8,242 nt of DNA, taken from NCBI GenBank assembly GCA_002400365.1, contig DHFK01000088.1:30785-39026 (forward strand), written 5' to 3'. Within the stretch, counting starts at the first letter, position 1; every line of letters starts with the position of its first letter. This DNA comes from Anaerolineales bacterium UBA4826 (GTDB lineage Bacteria; Chloroflexota; Anaerolineae; UBA4142). The translations under genes and the position numbers were made by a program. The notes below the pieces were generated by a model. It saw nothing but the letters and a program-made list of their open reading frames with translations. It ran no database searches and was not told where the DNA came from. Shown here in pieces: positions 1-5,008 of the stretch.

Positions 1-220
1 GCGGCAACTGCACGCCTGCCAGCCCGCGCTCGGAAAACGCTACGCCGATCCAACCGATGCGTGTCTCAAAAACCGCCAGTTTCATTTCCGCAAACCTTTC
101 CAGCAAACGCGCGCGCATTGCCGCGCGACGTCTTGAAAGTGGAATGTGCTCGCGCTGACGCAGCGCGACGAGTTGCTTTTCGATTTTCGATGCTGGCTTG
201 CCGATGCTCAATTGTCGCAT
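1..220 (-). CDS. Probable methylated-DNA--protein-cysteine S-methyltransferase with extra N-terminal segment, 5' part only
   Basis: Only the first 73 codons are in the window; the gene runs off the left edge. The ATG (218-220) lies inside the end of the sigma-factor gene, giving a 13-nt overlap, and GGAAG stands 7 nt upstream as a ribosome binding site. Residues 1-45 are basic and Arg-rich (ending RARLLERFAEMKLAVF) and match nothing I can name. The stretch ETRIGWIGVAFSERGLAGV then resembles the opening beta-strands of the Ogt/MGMT N-terminal domain, which usually reads like TPLGxxxxAxxxxGL. The PCHRV active-site motif would lie outside the window, so the enzyme call rests on this short match and is moderate. 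If correct, it repairs O6-alkylguanine by taking the alkyl group onto its own cysteine. The overlap with an ECF sigma gene suggests co-expression. The N-terminal extension could be an anti-sigma-like sigma-binding segment, which is inference. Confidence 0.55.
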   Translation of the reverse strand, partial: MRQLSIGKPASKIEKQLVALRQREHIPLSRRRAAMRARLLERFAEMKLAVFETRIGWIGVAFSERGLAGVQLP

Positions 221-747
221 AGGATCGCTTCCAGTCTTTTCAGCGCGCGATGCGTCCGCACGTAGACGGTGTTCGGCGCGCAGCCCAGCAGCGCCGCAAT
301 CGTTTTGCCGTCCAATTCGTCAAAATAGACGAGGCGGATGAGTTCGCGGTCGGGCGCGGCGAGTTTTTGCAGACCGCGCCGCACCGCGGCGTACTCGTCC
401 GCACGCTCCAGCGCGTCGCCGATGCCATCGCTAGAAACGTGCGCGAATTCATCAAGCGGGGCGTCGTGCGTGCGCGTGCGGTAGAAATCGGCGACGCGGC
501 GCGCGGCGATCCGATACAGCCACGCGGCAATTGGCTTGCCTTGCCAGCGCACGCGCCGGATGCCGCGCAGCGCGTCCTCGAACACGCTCGCCGCGATGTC
601 CTCGGCGTGGGCGCGCGCGCCCACGCGGCGATACGCGTATGCGTAAATGCGGTCGTAGTACGCGTCGAACAGTTCGCCAAAACCCGCCGCGCTCTTTTGC
701 GCGCGCGCGAGCAGCGCGCGTTCATCGGCGAGGGTCATGGCGTCCAT
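208..747 (-). CDS. ECF-type (group 4) RNA polymerase sigma factor
   Basis: A 179-residue protein with the two-domain layout of an extracytoplasmic-function sigma factor, which directs RNA polymerase to a small regulon. Region 2 spans about residues 23-92 (FGELFDAYYDRIYAYAYRR, then HAEDIAASVFEDAL and AAWLYRIAARRVADFYR). Region 4 spans about 122-173, with the helix-turn-helix at 146-165 (LDGKTIAALLGCAPNTVYVR). Length is normal for the class. Two in-frame ATGs compete: M1 at 747, and M4 at 738, which forms an ATGA overlap with the stop of the upstream hotdog gene. The only Shine-Dalgarno-like sequence (AAGG, 9 nt before M1) lies inside the arm of a perfect 16-bp palindrome (754-789), so translation may depend on ribosomes arriving from the upstream gene. 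No zinc-binding anti-sigma gene is visible. The overlapping downstream gene is the probable alkyltransferase, whose N-terminal segment is a candidate partner. The target regulon cannot be read from here. Confidence 0.9.
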   Translation of the reverse strand: MDAMTLADERALLARAQKSAAGFGELFDAYYDRIYAYAYRRVGARAHAEDIAASVFEDALRGIRRVRWQGKPIAAWLYRIAARRVADFYRTRTHDAPLDEFAHVSSDGIGDALERADEYAAVRRGLQKLAAPDRELIRLVYFDELDGKTIAALLGCAPNTVYVRTHRALKRLEAILCDN

Positions 748-1232
748 GCTTGCAAACCTTGCGAAGGTTCTGAAACCTTCGCAAGGTTTTTCTTCCGCAC
801 ATACAGCAATTTCTCGACGCGCGCCACCACGATATTTTGTTCGTCCACCACGTCAACGGTGAACACCGGTTCGATCTTTGCGCCGCGATCCGCTTCGGCG
901 CGGATCTCTGCGACGCGTTCCGGCGGCATTTGAAACGTTGCCGAAACCGTCCCCCGCCCGGGTCGCAAGAACTGGATGTTCGCCGCCTTGTCCCAAACGA
1001 TGTACTCGTCGCCGAGCGCGTGCATCAGCATCAGCATAAAAAACGGATCGCACATCGCGTACAGCGTTCCGCCAAAGTGCGTGCCAACGGCGTTCAGGTT
1101 CCGCCACGTCAATTTCGACTGGACGCGCAGCGTCCGAAAATCGGGCGCGGTCTGAACGACGCGAATGTTCATGCCCAGGAACGGCGGATACAAGTTGATC
1201 CATTTCATCAAGCGTAGCGGGTCGCGGCGCAT
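735..1232 (-). CDS. DUF4442 / YiiD-C-like hotdog-fold protein (putative thioesterase)
   Basis: The protein matches the DUF4442 branch of the hotdog-fold thioesterase superfamily. The core WRNLNAVGTHFGGTLYAMCD is the characteristic helix-containing motif, followed by the beta-strands KAANIQFLRPGRGTVSATF and VVDEQNIVVARVEKLLYVRKK. Members are thought to act on acyl-thioesters, but the substrate is unknown here. I chose the ATG at 1230-1232 (165 aa) because GGAG lies 6 nt upstream. An in-frame ATG at 1253 would give 172 aa but has a weaker ribosome binding site. Family members normally end close to VRKK. Here about 17 more residues follow (NLAKVSEPSQGLQAWTP), and the first 12 are encoded by a perfect palindromic repeat (754-789), so the tail looks acquired. 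The stop overlaps ATG 738 of the sigma gene as ATGA, implying coupling. A role in membrane-lipid or acyl-CoA housekeeping is possible but unproven. Confidence 0.8.
   Translation of the reverse strand: MRRDPLRLMKWINLYPPFLGMNIRVVQTAPDFRTLRVQSKLTWRNLNAVGTHFGGTLYAMCDPFFMLMLMHALGDEYIVWDKAANIQFLRPGRGTVSATFQMPPERVAEIRAEADRGAKIEPVFTVDVVDEQNIVVARVEKLLYVRKKNLAKVSEPSQGLQAWTP
754..789. repeat. Perfect 16-bp inverted repeat inside the 3' end of the hotdog gene
   Basis: The arms 754-769 and 774-789 are exact reverse complements, separated by the loop CTGA. Each arm is also a small palindrome (AACCTT-GCG-AAGGTT and AACCTT-CGC-AAGGTT), so the RNA could fold as one long hairpin or two short ones. It lies in frame in the hotdog gene and encodes NLAKVSEPSQGL. 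Its minus-strand 3' edge ends 6 nt before the upstream candidate ATG of the sigma gene, covering that gene's only AAGG. On the plus strand a T5 run overlaps the end of the arm (787-791), giving a terminator-like shape, but no plus-strand gene precedes it. It is probably one copy of a dispersed palindromic element; only one copy is in this window. Confidence 0.85.
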
Positions 1233-1301
1233 TGGGTTCTCCACATAGTACATCGGTGTTCCACAAAGAATCTTTCAATTCCGCGTGCAGCAAATGGCTG
1301 A

Positions 1302-1367
1302 TGGCGTATGGCAAATCGTGCAGGGGAATCGTCATCTGCCATACGCCACACGCCATCTGCGATACGC
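1302..1367. repeat. Intergenic palindromic/direct repeat cluster after the ABC operon
   Basis: This lies in the 139-bp gap (1233-1371) between the last ABC permease gene and the hotdog gene. A 12-bp perfect inverted repeat (TGGCGTATGGCA at 1302-1313, TGCCATACGCCA at 1337-1348) encloses a 23-nt loop. The right arm belongs to a direct repeat: CATCTGCCATACGC (1333-1346) recurs as CATCTGCGATACGC (1354-1367), with one mismatch at 21-bp spacing. No U-run follows the hairpin on the minus strand, so it is not a standard intrinsic terminator, although it could protect the 3' end of the ABC mRNA. The rest of the gap holds nothing I can support except the ribosome binding site of the hotdog gene. Confidence 0.7.
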
Positions 1368-1371
1368 TGCC

Positions 1372-2157
1372 TCAACTCGACGCGCTCGCATAGTAGCGGA
1401 GCGCGAACTTCCAAAAGCGATTCGACGCAATGAGCAATCCGATTGCAAAGGCAAATCCGACCAGCGTGGTCGTCTGGTCAATGCGCCCGAGGAGCGCGCT
1501 CGCGGGAAAGGTGGTCACGAATGCAATCGGCACGATGTACGTCAACACCACGCGCACCACGCCGCGGTAGATCGTCACCGGGTAGCGGCCGGCCTCGTAG
1601 AACGCGTAAAACAATTCGGTGATGTTGTCAATCCTGACAAACCAGAACGCGAACGAAACCATCACGAGCCAGATCGCATACACAATCGCCGTACCCGACA
1701 GAAGCATCACGACGAAAAAACCGATTTGCGTTGGCGTTGGCGTGACGCGCAACTGTCCCAGGGCATAGGCGATCAAGCCAATGCCGATGACGGCATCCAC
1801 CAAGCGCCAGACGATGATACTCCGCAAACTGGCGATGAACTGTGCGTTGACCGGCTTGGTCAGCACGAAATCGAACGTGCCATCGCGGATTTGCTCGATC
1901 ACGGCGCCGACGTTCGGTCGCAGGAGGGCTTCCATCACGCCGTTGAAAAACGTAAAGAGCCCGACGACCATCAGAACTTCGGGATACGTCCAATCGCCCA
2001 TCTTGTCGCGATGCAAAAAGAAAACCGACACGCCGACGATTGCCCACCCCAACCAGAGGATGCTCATGAATACGTTGGCAATAAAGTTGGCGCGGTATTC
2101 GAGTTCTTTCAGGATTGAGTTCTTGTAAAAGATGCTCAAGAGCCTTAGATAACGCAT
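1372..2157 (-). CDS. ABC-2 type exporter permease, DUF990 family (COG3694-like)
   Basis: A 261-residue integral membrane protein, probably one of two permease subunits of a three-gene ABC exporter. About six hydrophobic segments are visible, near residues 25-47, 60-80, 115-137, 145-172, 200-222 and 230-246. The motif IRDGTFDFVLTKPVN (90-104) matches the conserved R-x-G-x-x-D-x-x-L-x-K-P element after the first helix pair in DUF990 proteins, and the ending FALRYYASASS is the usual C-terminus of this subunit. The ATG at 2157 has GGA 6 nt upstream. The gene lies 63 bp after the other permease on the same strand and is the last gene of the transporter set. Substrate unknown: members of this uncharacterised group resemble drug, lipid or polysaccharide exporters, and no binding protein is encoded nearby, which fits export. 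Confidence 0.85.
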   Translation of the reverse strand: MRYLRLLSIFYKNSILKELEYRANFIANVFMSILWLGWAIVGVSVFFLHRDKMGDWTYPEVLMVVGLFTFFNGVMEALLRPNVGAVIEQIRDGTFDFVLTKPVNAQFIASLRSIIVWRLVDAVIGIGLIAYALGQLRVTPTPTQIGFFVVMLLSGTAIVYAIWLVMVSFAFWFVRIDNITELFYAFYEAGRYPVTIYRGVVRVVLTYIVPIAFVTTFPASALLGRIDQTTTLVGFAFAIGLLIASNRFWKFALRYYASASS

Positions 2158-2220
2158 CTCAAATCCATGTGTCGTGTGCCGAGAGGCGATTTACATCACA
2201 CGTCACGCGCCCCCCGTCAC

Positions 2221-3009
2221 TCACGCTCCAAACGCGCTGAACTGTTTGATGCCGCGTCGCCACACCCAGCGATAGGCGACGATCATCGCGCCCAGCCAAA
2301 ACGCGGTGGCGGCAAGTCCAAGCAGAGTCTCGTCTGCGGTCAAACGTCCCAGCATCACCTCGACCGGAAACGACAGCATGAAACGGAACGGCAAATACTT
2401 GGCGATCGCTGCGACCGGCGCGGGGAACAGATCCAGCGGCGCGACCATGCCGCCCAGCATCAGCCACACCGCGTACCAGATTTCGTGCAGCGTCTGCGCT
2501 TCCGAAACCCAAAACGCGAGCAAGGCAAACGTGTATTGCGAAAGGAAGCGCATCGCCCACGCGGCTGCCATCGTCAAGAGCATCAAGGCAACGCTGAGAG
2601 GCGTCAGCTCGTAGCGCATCATCGGAAAGAGAAAGGCGGCGACAATTCCCAATGGAATCAGTACGGCAAGGCGTATGATTTTGTCCGCGAGGTTATCCGA
2701 CATGTACGCATGAATCGGATTGAAGGGGTACAGTAGTTTGATCGAAAGATTGCCATACCGAATGTCATAATCGAGTTCGTGAATTACCCACACCGTCGTC
2801 ATCTGCCGCATAAACGTGAGCAGCAGATAGTACGACACGAAATCGGCTTGCGCATAACCTCCGATCGGGCCATCCTCTGCCAGCGAGAACCACACCGCCA
2901 GCATCACCAGCGGCATCACGTTGACCAGCATCCAGATCAAGACGCCCGCGCGATATTCAAGCATCACGCCGAGACTGCGGCGCATGAGCGCAAAGTACTT
3001 GGTGAGCAT
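2221..3009 (-). CDS. ABC-2 type exporter permease, DUF990 family (COG4587-like)
   Basis: A 262-residue membrane protein and the partner of the permease downstream, with which it probably forms a heterodimeric channel. Hydrophobic segments lie near residues 21-43, 57-75, 110-131, 137-157, 158-190 and 228-248. IRYGNLSIKLLYPFNP (83-98) corresponds to the IRDGTFDFVLTKPVN element of the other permease, so the two are divergent paralogues. GGMVAPLDLFP (186-196) is the ABC-2 type motif before the last helices, and the ending WRRGIKQFSAFGA is typical of this subunit. The ATG at 3007-3009 has only a weak ribosome binding site (GAAAG about 8 nt away). It is separated from the ATPase gene by 60 bp containing a hairpin-forming repeat. 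The molecule exported cannot be deduced. Confidence 0.85.
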   Translation of the reverse strand: MLTKYFALMRRSLGVMLEYRAGVLIWMLVNVMPLVMLAVWFSLAEDGPIGGYAQADFVSYYLLLTFMRQMTTVWVIHELDYDIRYGNLSIKLLYPFNPIHAYMSDNLADKIIRLAVLIPLGIVAAFLFPMMRYELTPLSVALMLLTMAAAWAMRFLSQYTFALLAFWVSEAQTLHEIWYAVWLMLGGMVAPLDLFPAPVAAIAKYLPFRFMLSFPVEVMLGRLTADETLLGLAATAFWLGAMIVAYRWVWRRGIKQFSAFGA

Positions 3010-3025
3010 GTTGAACTTTCTGGCA

Positions 3026-3070
3026 AAACGTAAGGCGTAAGACGCAGATCACGCCTCACGTTCTACGTTT
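3026..3070. repeat. Hairpin-forming repeat in the spacer between ABC ATPase and permease genes
   Basis: AACGTAAGGCGT (3027-3038) and ACGCCTCACGTT (3051-3062) form a 12-bp inverted repeat with one mismatch and a 12-nt loop. The outer AAACGTA (3026-3032) can pair instead with TACGTTT (3064-3070). The element fills most of the 60-bp spacer and touches the ATPase stop codon. It could set differential expression of ATPase and permeases by stabilising the upstream mRNA or slowing polymerase, which is inference. No T-run makes it a standard terminator. Confidence 0.6.
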
Positions 3071-4098
3071 CACTCCTCCTCTTCTTCGGCCTCGCCGCGT
3101 TCCGCGCGCGCCCGCGCGGCTTGCTCAAACACGCGCGTGATCACATCTTCAATCGGCGGCTCTTCGATGGTCACGTCAGCAATCGGCAGTTGCGCCAGCA
3201 TGCGCGCGGCGACATCGGAGGTCGCGTCGCGCGGGACGAGCAATTCGGCGCGCTGCCCGCGCATCTTGACGACTTCGCCAAACTCTTCGAGCCGCTGACC
3301 ATCCAATGCTTGCGAAAACTCGACGCGCACGAGTTTGTGCGGCGCGATCTTTTCCGCGAGCGCCTTGAGATCGCCGTCGTACAGCAATTTGCCGTGATCA
3401 ATCACGATGACGCGTTGGCACAGCGCGGTCACGTCCGCCATGTAATGACTCGTCAAGATGATCGTCGCCCGGTAGCGTGCGTTATACTCGGCGACGAACT
3501 GACGGATCTTGGTCTGCATCGTCACGTCCAAGCCAATCGTCGGCTCGTCGAGGAACAATACCTTGGGGCGATGCAGCAGCGCGGCGGTGAGTTCGCATTT
3601 CATCCGCTCGCCGAGGGATAATTTGCGAACCTGCTTTTTCAACAGTGGCGCGAGTTCCAGCAGTTCCGTTAGTTCCGCCAACGTCTTTTTGAATTGATCG
3701 TCAGGGATTTCGTAAATCGCCGCGTTCACCAGAAACGTTTCCATCGGCGGCAAATCCCAGGCAAGTTGCTGCTTCTGTCCCATCACGAGCGTGATCTGGC
3801 GCAGGAACGCGGCGCGGCGTTCGCTCGGCGTGAAATCCAGGACGCGCGCGACGCCGTTGGTTGGATACAACAAGCCCGCCAAAACTTTCAGCGTCGTCGT
3901 TTTGCCCGCGCCGTTGGGACCCAGAAAGCCGACAATCTCGCCCGCGTCAATCGTGAACGAAACGTCGTCCACCGCTTTCACGTCCGCGTACTTGCGTTTG
4001 ACGAACGATTTGAGTGAACCCACCAGCCCTGGTTCTTTCTGATGCACTTGATAGTATTTGCAGAGGTTTTGAACGCGAATAGGTATGCTGCCAGGCAT
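3070..4098 (-). CDS. ABC exporter ATP-binding protein (COG4586-like)
   Basis: A 342-residue ATPase that should power the two DUF990 permeases encoded downstream. Visible motifs: Walker A GPNGAGKTT (60-68), the Q-loop region GQKQQLAWDLP (107-117), signature LSLGER (160-165, a variant of LSGGQ), Walker B VLFLDEP (180-186), D-loop IGLD (188-191) and the switch histidine in TSH (218). The N-terminal insertion SLKSFVKRKYADVKAVDDVSF (28-48) and an extra C-terminal domain of about 90 residues are typical of this group. The protein ends in an acidic EAEEEEE tail. I chose the ATG at 4096-4098, with GGAG 9 nt upstream. The frame stays open to 4275, but that extension has no family likeness and would run through both promoters and into the divergent gntR gene. 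It is transcribed first in its operon. Confidence 0.92.
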   Translation of the reverse strand: MPGSIPIRVQNLCKYYQVHQKEPGLVGSLKSFVKRKYADVKAVDDVSFTIDAGEIVGFLGPNGAGKTTTLKVLAGLLYPTNGVARVLDFTPSERRAAFLRQITLVMGQKQQLAWDLPPMETFLVNAAIYEIPDDQFKKTLAELTELLELAPLLKKQVRKLSLGERMKCELTAALLHRPKVLFLDEPTIGLDVTMQTKIRQFVAEYNARYRATIILTSHYMADVTALCQRVIVIDHGKLLYDGDLKALAEKIAPHKLVRVEFSQALDGQRLEEFGEVVKMRGQRAELLVPRDATSDVAARMLAQLPIADVTIEEPPIEDVITRVFEQAARARAERGEAEEEEE

Positions 4099-4121
4099 AT
4101 CGTCAATCTCCAGACTTGGAC

Positions 4122-4150
4122 ATTGTAGCACAACACGCGATCCGCGACAA
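4122..4150 (-). promoter_or_regulatory. Predicted sigma-70-type promoter for the ABC exporter genes
   Basis: On the minus strand, TTGTCG (4150-4145) lies 17 bp before TACAAT (4127-4122). The -10 box is preceded by TG and one base, making it an extended -10 element. Transcription would begin near 4115, leaving a short leader before the ATPase ATG at 4098. The -35 matches only four of six consensus positions, so this rests mainly on the -10 and the spacing. Confidence 0.55.
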
Positions 4151-4158
4151 GCGCGCGA

Positions 4159-4187
4159 TTGACAAAAGGAAGCGAGTCGGGTATAAT
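4159..4187 (+). promoter_or_regulatory. Consensus sigma-70 promoter of the gntR-nagA-anmK-murQ operon
   Basis: TTGACA (4159-4164) and TATAAT (4182-4187) are exact consensus hexamers with the ideal 17-bp spacer. The start point is expected near 4194, giving a leader of about 62 nt before the regulator's ATG at 4256. A promoter this strong needs a repressor, and a matching operator lies immediately downstream. Confidence 0.9.
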
Positions 4188-4190
4188 CTG

Positions 4191-4206
4191 ACTGGTCTAG
4201 ACAAGT
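4191..4206. promoter_or_regulatory. DasR/NagR-type operator (dre site)
   Basis: ACTGGTCTAGACAAGT is a 16-bp palindrome with a single mismatched pair. It closely matches the known DasR operator ACTGGTCTAGACCACT of streptomycetes and the related NagR/YvoA sites of Bacillus. It begins 3 bp after the -10 box and covers the predicted transcription start, so a bound dimer would block initiation. The regulator encoded 50 bp downstream belongs to the matching family, so this is most simply an autoregulated operon released by GlcNAc-6-P or GlcN-6-P. No second copy was seen in the window. Confidence 0.88.
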
Positions 4207-4255
4207 TATTATATGCGCGTCTTGGCTGCCAAACCACGATGCGCCGAAGGATGCA

Positions 4256-5008
4256 ATGACGCGCCTGAAACGCAATCACCCTCTCCCGCTGTACGTTCAG
4301 TTGTACGACACGCTGCGCGCGGACATCAACGCCCGGCGACTCAAGCCCCACCAGCAACTCCCCTCCGAGCGCGAACTGTGCGCGCGCTTTCGCGTCAGCC
4401 GCATGACGATCCGGCAGGCGCTGGTCGAATTGACGCGCGATGGCTTGATCTACAGCCGCGCCGGCAAAGGCACCTTCGTCAGCGAACCCAAGATTGACCA
4501 GCAACTCAAAACGCTCACCGGCTTTACACAAGACATGCGCGCGCGCGGCAACTCGCCATCTAGCCGCGTGCTGGAAGCCAAACTCCAAGTCGCGACGGAC
4601 GATCTCGCGCAGATCCTGCGCGCCCCGCCTGGCACGGAAACGGTGCTCCTCTCACGGGTCCGTCTGACGGACGGCGTTCCGCTTGCCGTCGAGACGGTTC
4701 ACTTGCCACATTCCTATTGCCCCAACTTGCTCCGCCACGATTTTGCCGTTGAATCCCTTTACGACGTATTGGAGCGCGAGTACGGGCACCGTCTGACCCG
4801 CGCGGAGCAAACCATCGAAGCCGCGCTCGCGAGTCCCCGCGACCTCGCCTTGCTGCAACTCGCGCCGCCCGCGCCCGTCCTCGTCATGGAGCGCCTGACC
4901 TTCACCGATCAGGATGTGTTGATCGAGTACGTTCAATCTACCTATCGCGGCGACCGCTACAAATTCCGTTCCGCGCTCGCCACGCGCTCGGACGTGCGGA
5001 CGGCGTGA
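4256..5008 (+). CDS. nagR: GntR/HutC-family transcriptional regulator, NagR/DasR-like
   Basis: A 250-residue repressor with a winged helix-turn-helix at about residues 10-76 (PLYVQLYDTLRADI, LPSERELCARFRVSRMTIRQAL, GLIYSRAGKGTFV) and a UTRA effector domain at about 93-240. In Bacillus NagR (YvoA), residues near R133, R135, E145, S165, E222 and Y228 hold the amino-sugar phosphate, as I recall them. R134, R136, E146, S167, E224 and Y230 occupy matching places here, which supports sensing of GlcNAc-6-P or GlcN-6-P. The ATG at 4256 has GAAGGA 4 nt upstream. The gene lies behind a perfect promoter carrying a dre operator, so it is probably autoregulated. Its TGA is followed directly by the nagA ATG with no gap, making it the first gene of the operon it controls. 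Confidence 0.9.
   Translation: MTRLKRNHPLPLYVQLYDTLRADINARRLKPHQQLPSERELCARFRVSRMTIRQALVELTRDGLIYSRAGKGTFVSEPKIDQQLKTLTGFTQDMRARGNSPSSRVLEAKLQVATDDLAQILRAPPGTETVLLSRVRLTDGVPLAVETVHLPHSYCPNLLRHDFAVESLYDVLEREYGHRLTRAEQTIEAALASPRDLALLQLAPPAPVLVMERLTFTDQDVLIEYVQSTYRGDRYKFRSALATRSDVRTA

Noticed and set aside
754..796. Intrinsic terminator formed by the 16-bp hairpin and following T-run
   Set aside because: The T-run follows only on the plus strand, where no gene precedes it. On the minus strand, where the operon is transcribed, there is no U-run and the next gene overlaps.
250..933. 227-codon plus-strand open frame opposite the sigma and hotdog genes
   Set aside because: It is antisense to two recognisable genes, runs through the palindrome and shows no domain.
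1241..1246. TACTAT on the minus strand as a -10 box for the hotdog-sigma operon
   Set aside because: No acceptable -35 at 16-18 bp, and it would make the gene nearly leaderless despite a good GGAG ribosome binding site.
1285..2118. 277-codon plus-strand open frame opposite the ABC permease
   Set aside because: The composition is dominated by His, Arg, Asp and Gln with no family likeness, and the minus strand encodes a clear membrane permease.
2158..2220. Possible repeat in the spacer between the two permease genes
   Set aside because: CGTCAC/CACGTC-like words recur on the plus strand, but I could not find convincing arms or an exact repeat, so nothing is called.
4099..4275. In-frame N-terminal extension of the ABC ATPase to an ATG at 4275
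   Set aside because: It would cover both divergent promoters, the dre operator and the start of gntR, and its 59 residues show no ATPase similarity. The ATG at 4098 has a ribosome binding site and gives the family N-terminus.
4213..4497. Alternative upstream start and open frame overlapping gntR
   Set aside because: It is in a different frame from the clear GntR protein, with no domain; the ATG at 4256 has the ribosome binding site.
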